Notes under the pieces: model-generated
Database searches by the model: none
Told to the model about the DNA's origin: nothing
What the model saw: only the letters and a program-made list of their open reading frames with translations
Shown: positions 1-9,153 of the stretch, piece by piece
Position numbering within the stretch: position 1 is the first letter of the stretch
Layout: each line of letters opens with the position of its first letter
Assembly: GCA_016213205.1 (NCBI GenBank)
Contig: JACRAZ010000079.1
Coordinates: 1 to 64,000 of the forward strand
DNA: 64,000 bases
Reading direction: 5' to 3'
DNA from: Burkholderiales bacterium
Lineage (GTDB): Bacteria; Pseudomonadota; Gammaproteobacteria; Burkholderiales; Burkholderiaceae_C
Made by a program: the position numbers and the translations under genes

Positions 1-10
1 ACGCCAGCAT

Positions 11-37
11 GCAGCGCATCCTCTCCCGGAGCGCTGC
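11..37 (+). promoter_or_regulatory. Hairpin over the ribosome binding site of the giant phage gene
   Basis: Seven-base arms GCAGCGC (11-17) and GCGCTGC (31-37) can pair immediately before the ATG at 38. The Shine-Dalgarno-like GGAG begins in the loop (28-31). Pairing seen in sequence; a role in limiting translation initiation is inference. Confidence 0.35.
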
Positions 38-3000
38 ATGGGTGCGTTCGATGACCTGATCCCTGCCGGCGGTGCCGGCGCGTTCGATGACCTGATCCCG
101 CGCAAGAAGCGCAAGGACGAAGGCGGCACGGCCGGCGACTATGCCTCTGCCATCTCTCAAAGCGTTGGTGGCGGCGTGCTGGGCATCCAAGCTCGCGCCG
201 GCACCTTTCTGCAGGCGCCGGCCGCAAACACGTTCGCCGGCCTGACCGGCGCCCGCGCGCTGGCCGACCGCGGCATCACCGCCGCGATGAACTGGGCGGC
301 CCCCGGCTCGGCCGCTCTCGACGAAGACGCCCAGACCACCGCGCGCCAGGCCTCGCGCTTCGCGGCCGAGCAGCGCGCGGCCAACGTTGACACCGAAGGC
401 GGCTCCTGGCTGAACCCGCGCACCGCGATCGCACGGCTCGGCCTCGGGCTGGAGCAGGACGCCCGCCAGCGCGTAGACGAGATCGAGGCCTCGAACCGAG
501 ACAACAGGCCCGAACTGATCCGCCAGCAGCAGGCTGTGTCCGCCGTCGAAGGGTTTCTCCCGACCGTCAAGGCCATGGCGCAGAACCCGCTGGCCACGAT
601 CTACACCCTGGGTGGTTCGTTGCCCGACATGGTGGCCGGATTGGGTCTGGCGAAGTTTGCAGCGGCGAGGTCACTTGGCGGCGCCGGCGCGGCGGCCGAT
701 GCTGCTGCTGCCCGGGCTGCAGCCGCCGGCGGCGATGCAGCGGCGCAGGCCGCGGCGGCGAAGGCCGTCGTGGAGCAGGCCAGCAATCTGGCGGTGGCCC
801 GCGCCAGCACGGTGGGCACTCTTGCCGAGGCGGTTTCTTCGGCCAGCTCGGCACGCGAGGGCGTCTACCGCGAGGTCATGGGGATCCCGGCCACGCAGCT
901 GGTCGAGTCCCCACGCTTCCGTGAGATCCTGGCCGAGGCCGGCGGCGACGCCGCGCGCGCGCAGGAGATCCTGGCCAACGAGCTCGCGGACCAGGCGGTG
1001 CTGGCCGGTGCCGGCACGCTGCTGGGATCGGCTCTCACGCGCCGCATCTTCGGTGGCGACACCACCGCGAAGGCGGTTGCCGGGCAGCGCATCGGTTTCC
1101 GCGACGTGATCAAGAACGTCGCCGAGGAAGGGACCGAGGAAGGCCTGCAGGGCGTGCCCGAGGATCTGGCGCAGTACGGTGCCGGCGTGCAGGCGGACCC
1201 GTCCAAGAAGTTCGATGTCGGCGGCACGCTGGCGCAGAACGTGGTGGCCGGCGCGCTCATGGGCGGCGGTGGGACCTCGATCGGCCTGGCGAAGCAGGGG
1301 GTGCAGGACCTCCGCAATCCTGCAGGTGCTGCAGCTGCACCAGCAGGGCAGCCTGGTGCCGGGGCCCCGTCGGGAGCGGTTAACGCTGCCGAGGTACTGG
1401 GATCCAATCCCAGCGCCCCTGATGCAAGCATCCACGAGGGCGGAGGGTCCGGTGCTGGCCGAGCCGACGAATGGCGGGTATTCCCGCCGGAGTCCGGCAC
1501 GCTTGGGATCCCTCGCGAGGAGATGCCGCAGATCGACGCGCAGCACCGCGGCGCCCTTGTCAACTTCCTCGAGGCCCGTGGCATCGGGCACGAGCAGGTC
1601 GAGCTCGACGGCAAGGACCTCAGGCCGAGCCAGGCGGAATACTCGCCGGCCAAGGTGGCGAAGTACGCCGATGACCCCGGGCAGGGCGGCCGCAGCGTCC
1701 TCATCAGCGCCGACGGCTACGTGCTCGACGGACATCACCAGTGGGTGGGCTCCGTGCAAGCCGGAAAGCCGGTTCGGGCGATCCGCCTCGATGCGCCGAT
1801 CCGCGAGCTGCTGCCGCTGGTGCGTGAGTTCCCGAGCGCCGGTCAGGCCGAGGGTGCCGCTGGGGTTTCCAATGGCTCCGGCGAGGTCAACGCCCAGCGG
1901 GCCCTGCTGGCGCCGAAACGGCTGACCGAACTCGACCGGGTCCACGAGATCGACGGCCAGCTCGCGAGCCGGCCCGCGGACAGCCCTGAAGCGGCGGCGC
2001 TGCGCGCGGAGCGCGACGCCATCACGAAGAACTGGCCCGCCACGGTGCCCGGGGCATCGACGACCTTCAGCACCGAGGCCGGGGCCAGAGTCGGCGCGCA
2101 GTACGCGCTGATCGAAGCCGACAAGCTGCTGACCTCGCACGACGTCGACCTCCGGCCGAATCCGGCCTACCCGAAGGAGCTGCAGCCCCGCGAGCGCGAC
2201 CGTGCTGCTTCCGCGGCACAGATCAGCGGGATCGTGCAGAAGATCGACCCCGCGCGCCTCGGCCTGTCGGCTGACGCCGCCACCGGCGCGCCCATCATCG
2301 GCGCCGACGGGCTCGTCGAGTCCGGCAATGCGCGCTCGATCGCGCTGGCCCGGGTGTACCAGGCCAACGGCCAGAAGGCCGAGGACTATCGGGCCTACCT
2401 GCGCAACAACGCGGCACAGTTCGGGCTGACGCCCGAGGCGGTGGCCGGCATGCGGAACCCAGTGCTGGTGCGGATCCGCACGACACCGGTGAACCGCGCC
2501 GAGTTCGCGCGCCAGGCCAACGCCTCCACCGTGGCCCAGATGTCGCCGGCCGAGCAGGCCCGCTCCGACGCGGCCCGCATCGACGCGATGGACGACCTCC
2601 GGCCCGACGAGAACGGTGACTTCACGACGTCGCGGGACTTCATCCGCCGCTTCATCGCACGGCTGCCGGGCACCGAGCAGGCCGGCATGGTCGATGCCGG
2701 CGGCCAGCTGTCGAGCGCGGGCTACGCGCGTGTCCGCAACGCGGTGCTGGCCAAGGCCTACGGCGACAGCCCCGTGCTGGCCCGGATGGTGGAGTCGATG
2801 GACGACAGCGCCCGCAACATCAGCCGGGCGCTGATGATCGCCGCGCCGCGCGTGGCCCAAGCGCGCGCCGCGATCGGGGAGGGGCGCCGCTTCGATGCCG
2901 ACCTGACGCCCCATCTGGTCGAGGCCGCCCAGGAGATCCAGCGCCTGAAGGATGCCGGGCAATCGGTCAGCGACGCGCTGGCGCAGGCCGGCGTCTTCGG

Positions 3001-6000
3001 CGAGACCTACAGCCCGGAGACCCGGGCGATGCTGCAGTTCCTGGCCGACAACGCGCGCCGGCCGCGCCGCATGGCCGAGTTCATCGCGGCCTACTTCGAC
3101 GCGCTCGATGCCGCCGGGGATCCCGCCCAGGGTTCGCTGCTGGGCGAGACCGAGGCACCGGCCAAGTCCGATCTGATGGCGGCTGCGCGCCGCACCACCG
3201 AAGGAGTCACCGATGCCGATGCCACGAACCCCGAGCGGCGAAACGCTGGAGAAACTGCGCCGGACCGCCCAGGCGATCGAGGACAACCCGAAGATGCGGC
3301 GGACGATCGCCGCGGTGGTCAAAGCGATGGGGCTGCCGGACCCGCTGCCTTCAACGAGTCAACCCCGCCCCGGGAAGTCGTCAGCGCCATCGACCTGAAC
3401 GCGACGCCGCAGGAGAAGGTCGACCAGCTCGTAGCCCTCACGGAGGAGAACAAGCCCATCGTGCAGGCGCTGATGAAGCGCATCGACGCCGCCTTCGGCA
3501 CGAAGTCTGGCGACAACGTGAAGGCCCCGGCCAGCATTCTCGCGAAGGCGAAGCGGCCCAGCATCCTGGCCACGAAGCCGTGGTACGGCGTCGAGCACGT
3601 CCGCGACAGCTACCGCTTCAAGACGGTTCTGCAGTCGCTGACGCAGCTGCCGGAGATCGTGCGCATGCTGGAGGAGTCCGGCATCAACATCGTGAAGCGG
3701 GACACCGACAAGGTTCTGGAGCCCGGCCCGTGGGGGTGGCGCATCGCAGCGTTCGACCTGCAGATGCCGAACGGCCAGCTCGTGGAGTACTACCTGCCGG
3801 TGGCCGAGCTGGAAGCCGCGAAGAAGAACGGCGGGCACCTGTTGTTCGAAGAGGGTCGCAATGCCAGCAAGGAGGACGACGGCAGCAGGGCGCTGATGCA
3901 GCGCAGCCGCGACTTGTACCAAGCCGCTTGGGATGCCTACTTGGCGAGGACCGGTGACTCCGAGAGCGCGTTGCGCGCCTCGTTGAACAGCGCCGCCGCC
4001 GCGGATCCTTCGACCAGTCGGTACCCATCGTCGAAGTCTGTCAGCCGCGACTCAGGCGCCGGTGAGGTCCAGGCTCCATCGAGCGAGCGCAGTGCCGAGA
4101 ACCCTGGTGCGAAAACCCAGGCGACCGACGAGCCCGCTTCGTCGACGAACACGAACGTTGGTGCTTTGTCCACGGGACCGATTCTATCGCCCGAGCAGGA
4201 CGGAGACCAAGTGCAGCCCCTGCAGGACTTGTCGCGCGTCAGCTCCGTGCTGGCCCGCGCCGGCTGGGAGAAGCAGTACGTCCCCCGCATGCAGGCCTCG
4301 CGCCAGCTCGCCGGGCTGCTGAAACAGCTCGACGAAGGCGCGCTCACCGAAGCGCAGTTCGAGGCCGAAGTTCGCGCGCTGGCTGGCCGCATGGACCAGG
4401 TCGTCGCCACGAAGGCGGCGAACCGCGCCGTGCCCGACCGCGAGCGCGGCGCCGACATCGTGCGCGAGAAGCTGATCCGGGCCCGGCGCCAGGGCGACCT
4501 CGACCACGACACCGTGGACTTCGCGCTGTGGGCCCTCGACCAGAACCCGGCGCTGGCCACGGGACTCGGCATTTCGATCACCACCGCCAAGGCGGACGGC
4601 GCCGCCGGCGACTACAACCCGGCCGCGGCCATCATGCGGGTCTTCAAGGGGGCCGGCAACACCGACACCGCGGTGCACGAGATCCTGCACCACACCGAGC
4701 GGATGATGCCGCCCGAGATGCAGGAGGCCATCAGGGCGGAGTGGGCCAAGGCGCTGGCAGCGGCGATGAAGAAGGCGACGGCGGAGCAACGCGCCGTGCT
4801 CGAGCTGATCCCGTCGGCGATGGCCGGGCAGAAGGCCGCCCACCAGGCGCTTGTCGAGGCAATCCAGCGGGGGCCGCTGACCTATGCCGAGCACTACCAG
4901 CTCGTGAACCCCAGCGAGTTCTGGGCCGTCAATGCGGCCAGGCTGATGGCTGCCCGCTTCGCCGCCAAGGATTCGGTGTGGGGCCGCGTCCGGGGCTGGC
5001 TCGGCGGCATGGTGGAGCAGGTGAAGGGGATCCTGGGCCTGCGCTCCGACGCCCCGATCCTGAAGGCGCTGGGCCAGCTGCTGGAACACGACGGCACGAA
5101 GCAGTCGAAGCGCATGCTGTCGGAGCAGCGTGGGCCCCTCGGTGACATCGTGGCCGTCGGCCAGCAGGCGAAGGCCGCTGTCGCAGAGCGCGCTGAACAG
5201 ATCATCCGGAAGGCGGCGGCGACCCCGGCCCCGATTGACGCCGCATTCCGCGCCGCGTCGCGGGCCACTGGCCTGGAGCGTGCTGCAGCATTCCTATACG
5301 GCCAGGGGGCCAAGCTCATCGACCGCCTGCTGCCGGAGACCTTCAAGGCCGGGTTCATCAGCGACTACGGTGTGCCGGATGCCGTCATCGACCAGCGCGC
5401 GATGATGCAGGGCCGCCAGCGCCAGGCGCTGCGCGGCGCCGGCGTGCTGCTGGAGAAGCTGGCCACCATGACCAGGGCGGAGAGCCGCGTCGCCTACGCC
5501 TGGATGACCGGCGAGGATGCCCGCAGCGCCGACGACCTGATGAAGGATCTGCCCCCGGAGTCGGTGAAGGTGCTGCAGGAGGTCCGCGCGCTGGTGGACC
5601 AGCTGTCAGCCGAGGCCGTGCGGCTCGGCCAGCTCGACGCGGAGGCCAGGGATCGGCACCGCTTCGCCTACCTCCGCCGCAGCTACGTCAAGCACGCCCG
5701 CGAGCTGCAGACCCCGGGCGATCGCGCGAAGCGGCAGCGCGCGATCAGCATCCTCGGCGACCAGTACAAGGGCCGGGGGATGACGGATGCCGCCGCGATG
5801 AAGCAGATCCAGAACATCGCGCCGGAGTGGTGGAAGCGGAAGACCGTCGACGGCAGGGCCGACACCAGCCTGAAGGGCGAGAAGTTCGTCCGGCTCGAGC
5901 GCCGGGCGGCCAGCGGCGAGGGCACCGCACCGCTCGAAGGCATGGAGGGCAAGCAGCCCGGTAAGCTGCTGGAGGTGCACTACTTCCCTGCCGGCGAGGC

Positions 6001-7906
6001 GCTGCCGGCGAAGTACAGCGACTGGGACCAGGCAGGGACCTGGGAGGTCCGCGGCACAAAGGGCTCGGACCTCGTGATGTGGCGCGACTTCACGAAGGAC
6101 GAGCGGGTCAAGATGGGCGAGATCGACGAGGCCCGCTTCGCCATCGCGAAGACCCTGCAGGGCATGATCCACGACATCGAGGTCGGCCGCTACCTGGAAT
6201 GGCTGGCCACCACGGAGGCGAAGAAGCCGGGGGAGGCCATCGAGGGCACCGTCGTCGAGGCCTCGGAGCGCTACCGCGACACCTTCAAGCCCGGCGACTG
6301 GGTGCTGGTGCCGGACACCAAGATCCCAGGCACCAGCGTTCCGAAGTACGGGAAGCTGGCCGGGCGCTACCTGCCGGGCCCGGTCTGGAACGACCTCCGC
6401 CAGGTCGTCGGCGGGCAGTTCCGGCCCCTGGGCGACACCTACCAGCGGGTGCTGTCGATGTGGAAGACCGCGAAGACGGCGCTGTCGCCCGCGGTGCACA
6501 CCAACAACGTGATGTCGAACTTCGTGATGGCGGACTGGCACGACGTCAGCGCCGGCCACGTCGCGAAGGCCACCAGGATCATCCTGGGTGCCATGGGCCA
6601 GGACGGCCGCGGCCTGCTGGGCCGCGCCGGCAACGCGGTGTCGCGCGCCGGTATGGCGGATCGGGCCGCGGCGCGCGAGATCATCGCCCGGTATCAGGAC
6701 AGCGGCGGCTCCATCGGGAGCTGGGTGACGCAGGAGATCGCGGCGGACCAGCTGGCGCCCATCGTCGAAGCGCTGGAGCGCGAGCTCGCCGGCACCGCGG
6801 CAGCTGCGGCCCCAGCCGAGATCGGCGTCTACTCGGCGGTGCAGCACCTGCTGCATGCTCGGTTCCCGGCAGCCTTCGAAGCGCTGAAGGCCTCGAAGCC
6901 AGGCGCCGCGGTGCGCACCGAGGCGAAGTCCATGATCGACCTCTACCAGGCCGAGGATGAGTTCTTCCGGCTCGCGGCCTGGCTCAAGGCGAAGGAGGGC
7001 GGAGCCACCGACGCAGAGGCCGGCAAGATCGCGCGGCGCTCCTTCCTCGACTACAGCATCAACGCGCCCTGGGTGCAGGCGATGCGCAGCACCGCGTTCC
7101 CGTTCATCAGCTTCAGCTACCGCGCGATCCCGATGCTGCTGGAGACCGCGGGGAAGAAGCCGCACAAGCTGCTGAAGCTGATGGCCCTGGCGGGCGCGCT
7201 GAACTGGCTCGGCGTCATGCTGGCCGGCGGTGGTGACGACAACGAGCGGAAGCTGCTGCCAGAGGAGAAGGCCGGCGGCGTCTGGGGCTTGGTGCCGAAG
7301 CTGGTGCGGATGCCATGGAACGACGCCAACGGCTCGCCGGTGTACCTCGACATCAGGCGCTGGATCCCCGTGGGGGATGTCGCCGACCTCGGGCAGGGCC
7401 ACTCCGCGGTGCCGATCCCGCCGTCGCTGATGCCGGGCGGCCCACTGGCGGTGCTCGGCGAGGTCGTGCTGAACCGCAGCGCGTTCACCGGCAAGGCGAT
7501 CACGCTGGACACCGACACCGCGCTGGAGAAGGCCGGCAAGGTCTTCGATCACCTCTGGAAGGCTGCGGCGCCCAACGTGCTGGGGCTGCCGGGCACCTAT
7601 GCCACCCAGGGCGTGGTCGACGCCGTGAAGGGCCGCACCGACGCCTTCGGCCGGGAGCAGTCCGTCCCGCAGGCGATGGCCTCAACATTGGGCGTAAAGG
7701 TCGGCAGCTACCCCGCTGACGTGCTGAAGCGAAACATCCGCGCCAAGCTCGGCGCGGCGACCATGGAGATCGACCGCAACATCGCGGAGCTGAAGCGGCA
7801 GCGGCAGACGAACCGGATCTCGCAGGAGGAGTTCGCCGCAGCGGTGAAGCGGCAGCGGGAGAAGGAACTTGAGCTTCGGAAGAAGGTGGCGGAGCAGATG
7901 AACTAG
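38..7906 (+). CDS. Giant polyvalent phage protein (ParB-like, DdrB-like, zincin and LPD-type regions)
   Basis: A 2622-residue protein of the polyvalent class carried by phages and conjugative elements, probably delivered with the DNA at infection. Visible parts: a duplicated AFDDLIP motif (residues 3-9 and 15-21); an Ala-rich segment (about 180-450); a ParB/sulfiredoxin-like segment with DGHHQW at 564-569; a DdrB-like ParB-type segment (about 660-840, with ESGNARS at 761-767); a possible RelA/SpoT-like segment (about 1150-1290); and a zincin motif HEILH at 1547-1551. The C-terminal third (about 1750-2600) has the YAWMTGED and DYSINAPW stretches common in late phage proteins with LPD38-type domains. 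Start: ATG at 38 with GGAG upstream. Domain names come from motif recognition only. The RelA/SpoT assignment is the least certain. Confidence 0.85.
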   Translation: MGAFDDLIPAGGAGAFDDLIPRKKRKDEGGTAGDYASAISQSVGGGVLGIQARAGTFLQAPAANTFAGLTGARALADRGITAAMNWAAPGSAALDEDAQTTARQASRFAAEQRAANVDTEGGSWLNPRTAIARLGLGLEQDARQRVDEIEASNRDNRPELIRQQQAVSAVEGFLPTVKAMAQNPLATIYTLGGSLPDMVAGLGLAKFAAARSLGGAGAAADAAAARAAAAGGDAAAQAAAAKAVVEQASNLAVARASTVGTLAEAVSSASSAREGVYREVMGIPATQLVESPRFREILAEAGGDAARAQEILANELADQAVLAGAGTLLGSALTRRIFGGDTTAKAVAGQRIGFRDVIKNVAEEGTEEGLQGVPEDLAQYGAGVQADPSKKFDVGGTLAQNVVAGALMGGGGTSIGLAKQGVQDLRNPAGAAAAPAGQPGAGAPSGAVNAAEVLGSNPSAPDASIHEGGGSGAGRADEWRVFPPESGTLGIPREEMPQIDAQHRGALVNFLEARGIGHEQVELDGKDLRPSQAEYSPAKVAKYADDPGQGGRSVLISADGYVLDGHHQWVGSVQAGKPVRAIRLDAPIRELLPLVREFPSAGQAEGAAGVSNGSGEVNAQRALLAPKRLTELDRVHEIDGQLASRPADSPEAAALRAERDAITKNWPATVPGASTTFSTEAGARVGAQYALIEADKLLTSHDVDLRPNPAYPKELQPRERDRAASAAQISGIVQKIDPARLGLSADAATGAPIIGADGLVESGNARSIALARVYQANGQKAEDYRAYLRNNAAQFGLTPEAVAGMRNPVLVRIRTTPVNRAEFARQANASTVAQMSPAEQARSDAARIDAMDDLRPDENGDFTTSRDFIRRFIARLPGTEQAGMVDAGGQLSSAGYARVRNAVLAKAYGDSPVLARMVESMDDSARNISRALMIAAPRVAQARAAIGEGRRFDADLTPHLVEAAQEIQRLKDAGQSVSDALAQAGVFGETYSPETRAMLQFLADNARRPRRMAEFIAAYFDALDAAGDPAQGSLLGETEAPAKSDLMAAARRTTEGVTDADATNPERRNAGETAPDRPGDRGQPEDAADDRRGGQSDGAAGPAAFNESTPPREVVSAIDLNATPQEKVDQLVALTEENKPIVQALMKRIDAAFGTKSGDNVKAPASILAKAKRPSILATKPWYGVEHVRDSYRFKTVLQSLTQLPEIVRMLEESGINIVKRDTDKVLEPGPWGWRIAAFDLQMPNGQLVEYYLPVAELEAAKKNGGHLLFEEGRNASKEDDGSRALMQRSRDLYQAAWDAYLARTGDSESALRASLNSAAAADPSTSRYPSSKSVSRDSGAGEVQAPSSERSAENPGAKTQATDEPASSTNTNVGALSTGPILSPEQDGDQVQPLQDLSRVSSVLARAGWEKQYVPRMQASRQLAGLLKQLDEGALTEAQFEAEVRALAGRMDQVVATKAANRAVPDRERGADIVREKLIRARRQGDLDHDTVDFALWALDQNPALATGLGISITTAKADGAAGDYNPAAAIMRVFKGAGNTDTAVHEILHHTERMMPPEMQEAIRAEWAKALAAAMKKATAEQRAVLELIPSAMAGQKAAHQALVEAIQRGPLTYAEHYQLVNPSEFWAVNAARLMAARFAAKDSVWGRVRGWLGGMVEQVKGILGLRSDAPILKALGQLLEHDGTKQSKRMLSEQRGPLGDIVAVGQQAKAAVAERAEQIIRKAAATPAPIDAAFRAASRATGLERAAAFLYGQGAKLIDRLLPETFKAGFISDYGVPDAVIDQRAMMQGRQRQALRGAGVLLEKLATMTRAESRVAYAWMTGEDARSADDLMKDLPPESVKVLQEVRALVDQLSAEAVRLGQLDAEARDRHRFAYLRRSYVKHARELQTPGDRAKRQRAISILGDQYKGRGMTDAAAMKQIQNIAPEWWKRKTVDGRADTSLKGEKFVRLERRAASGEGTAPLEGMEGKQPGKLLEVHYFPAGEALPAKYSDWDQAGTWEVRGTKGSDLVMWRDFTKDERVKMGEIDEARFAIAKTLQGMIHDIEVGRYLEWLATTEAKKPGEAIEGTVVEASERYRDTFKPGDWVLVPDTKIPGTSVPKYGKLAGRYLPGPVWNDLRQVVGGQFRPLGDTYQRVLSMWKTAKTALSPAVHTNNVMSNFVMADWHDVSAGHVAKATRIILGAMGQDGRGLLGRAGNAVSRAGMADRAAAREIIARYQDSGGSIGSWVTQEIAADQLAPIVEALERELAGTAAAAAPAEIGVYSAVQHLLHARFPAAFEALKASKPGAAVRTEAKSMIDLYQAEDEFFRLAAWLKAKEGGATDAEAGKIARRSFLDYSINAPWVQAMRSTAFPFISFSYRAIPMLLETAGKKPHKLLKLMALAGALNWLGVMLAGGGDDNERKLLPEEKAGGVWGLVPKLVRMPWNDANGSPVYLDIRRWIPVGDVADLGQGHSAVPIPPSLMPGGPLAVLGEVVLNRSAFTGKAITLDTDTALEKAGKVFDHLWKAAAPNVLGLPGTYATQGVVDAVKGRTDAFGREQSVPQAMASTLGVKVGSYPADVLKRNIRAKLGAATMEIDRNIAELKRQRQTNRISQEEFAAAVKRQREKELELRKKVAEQMN
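3213..3398 (+). CDS. Candidate nested ORF inside the giant phage gene (61 aa)
   Basis: A 61-codon reading frame, in a different frame from the host gene, starts at ATG 3213 behind a consensus-like AAGGAG (3201-3206) with six bases of spacing. Its product is charged and helical in appearance (GETLEKLRRTAQAIEDNPKM). The giant protein over the same DNA is low-complexity Asp/Arg/Gly/Pro, which looks like the less constrained frame. It could be a real nested gene, or the relic of a separate gene later fused into the giant ORF by a frameshift. Chance in GC-rich DNA is not excluded. Confidence 0.3.
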   Translation: MPMPRTPSGETLEKLRRTAQAIEDNPKMRRTIAAVVKAMGLPDPLPSTSQPRPGKSSAPST

Positions 7907-7910
7907 GGCG

Positions 7911-8126
7911 TCAGAGTCGATCCAGCGAGTTCGCGAACGAATGCAGGAACTCCTCTGAAGGCGATCCTTTCCCGTAGCGATTCGTGCCGGTATCTCGCAG
8001 GATTTGCTGAATCTCCTGCTTCTGTCTTGTGTAGGCCCCGTTTGCGCCGTTGAATTCAACATAGAGCTCAAGCGCGGCCATTGCATTGCGGACGTGGTCG
8101 AAGAGTTCGGTTCGGTTCGTAGCCAT
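7911..8126 (-). CDS. Small hypothetical protein (71 aa)
   Basis: Unrecognised. The start is placed at the ATG at 8126 (MATNRTEL), because AGGAAGGAA sits a few bases upstream; an ATG seven codons earlier has no such site. The product is mostly helical and charged (FDHVRNAMAALELYVEF, KQEIQQILRDTG), with no membrane segment or Cys cluster. It runs convergent to the giant phage gene, with stops only four bases apart. Its base composition is clearly less GC-rich than the host chromosome, which fits a phage accessory gene. A small regulatory or anti-host protein is possible but unsupported. Confidence 0.65.
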   Translation of the reverse strand: MATNRTELFDHVRNAMAALELYVEFNGANGAYTRQKQEIQQILRDTGTNRYGKGSPSEEFLHSFANSLDRL

Positions 8127-8426
8127 GTTTGTTCCTTCCTGATGCACGTCACGCCCGTCGAGGACTGCCGCCCGACAGGCCTGGAGCGAACGTACCGTTG
8201 TAGTATCGCCGCAAGAATTCCATCGAAGACTCCAGCGTTGGGGAACTTGGCTGAAGTGCCAGCGAATGTACTTGGAGCTTGATCAATCGCCGCTCAATGT
8301 GCGGCGGCACTGGCCCAGGTGATCTCCGTTGAGGTAAATTCGCTTGGTGATCTTCTAGGGGCCGAAACCTCTACCGTTGGCTGAGGGCGCGGCTTTTGTC
8401 GTGGTGCGAGCCTAGGCCCCTAGAAC
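8127..8426. other. Structured 300-base gap in the mobile region
   Basis: No supported ORF. It holds GGTGATCT twice (near 8318 and 8347) and a long-range inverted repeat (listed separately). GC is lower than the host chromosome. The promoter of the small reverse gene should lie near 8130-8230, but no convincing -35/-10 pair was found. Confidence 0.5.
8353..8425. repeat. 73-base element closed by perfect 11-bp inverted repeats
   Basis: TTCTAGGGGCC (8353-8363) and GGCCCCTAGAA (8415-8425) are perfect complements. Inside are a CCTC/GAGG stem and a weaker GCGGC/GTCGT stem, so the whole can fold into a branched structure. It resembles a tRNA outline but has no 7-base anticodon loop or T-loop consensus. 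Possibilities are a small structured RNA, a terminator for the DUF3800 transcript, or a mobile-element end. Confidence 0.5.
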
Positions 8427-9149
8427 TCACCCTCGGCCATTGAATCGAAATGGCCACACATAGAAGCGCTCCGCCCTTGGGGAGTTGAGTCTCGTCGTAG
8501 GTTCGTTTGCGAGCGCTCGACGAATGATGTGCTGCTTCAGTTCGATCTTGTGAGCCGCCGCCTCATCCCGGCGATGGTGCAGGTTCTTCGTGAACCCTAT
8601 AGTGCCAACCAAAAGGTCGGCGAGTTGCACCAAGTCAGATTTCGCTGAGTCCACGAACGTGATCCGTCGAAACGGGTCAGTCGCGATGCCCCAGCGCCGC
8701 AAATCCGCGTTCAACATGGGCCTCAGATCTTCGGGCTTTTGCTTCGTTGCACGAGCGTCGAGGAAGACGTGCAGCGGGTAATCGGCGCCCTTTCTGCGAC
8801 CGAAGCGATGGAGCAGAAGCTGATAGATCAGCTTGTTGAATCCTAGGTCTCGGTCGCCGCCATTGAATTTCTTGTGTTTGAAAGTGCTGGTATCTACGTA
8901 GAGCCCCTGAAAATGGGCGCGATCGTCAGCACTGAAGTCGAAGAACACGTCGACAAACTGCTTGTAGAAGTCCAGTTTCTGCCGGGTGCAGCGTGACCAC
9001 TTCACTTCACCTTCCTGGCCGTTCACCGTCCTGACGAACGCGAGCGCGTTCCTCATGTCAGTGGCATGACGATGATCGATGGCAATCGCACCAATCACGA
9101 GGAACTTGTGCTGGTCCTTGCAGCTTTCGTCCGCGTAGATCTCTAGCAT
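8427..9149 (-). CDS. DUF3800 domain protein (predicted RNase H-like fold)
   Basis: A 240-residue DUF3800 family protein, often found on mobile elements and presumed to be a nuclease-like enzyme. The family signature is intact: D7-E8-S9 near the N terminus, E48-x-K50, D131-x-R133, D167 and the QLADLL motif (175-180, D178). The start must be the ATG at 9149, because the DES motif follows within six residues. That start lies four bases beyond the encoded CCA of the tRNA-Arg gene on the same strand, so the gene probably shares the tRNA transcript and has almost no leader of its own. GC is lower than neighbouring host genes. Family call is firm; biochemical role is unknown. Confidence 0.85.
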   Translation of the reverse strand: MLEIYADESCKDQHKFLVIGAIAIDHRHATDMRNALAFVRTVNGQEGEVKWSRCTRQKLDFYKQFVDVFFDFSADDRAHFQGLYVDTSTFKHKKFNGGDRDLGFNKLIYQLLLHRFGRRKGADYPLHVFLDARATKQKPEDLRPMLNADLRRWGIATDPFRRITFVDSAKSDLVQLADLLVGTIGFTKNLHHRRDEAAAHKIELKQHIIRRALANEPTTRLNSPRAERFYVWPFRFNGRG

Positions 9150-9153
9150 TTGA

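Noticed and set aside
671..3322. An 883-codon reverse open frame inside the giant phage gene
   Set aside because: Low-complexity His/Arg/Gly/Leu text and no ribosome site; a compositional shadow.
8353..8425. A tRNA at the structured element
   Set aside because: Acceptor-like ends and a D-arm-like stem exist, but no seven-base anticodon loop and no T-loop consensus.
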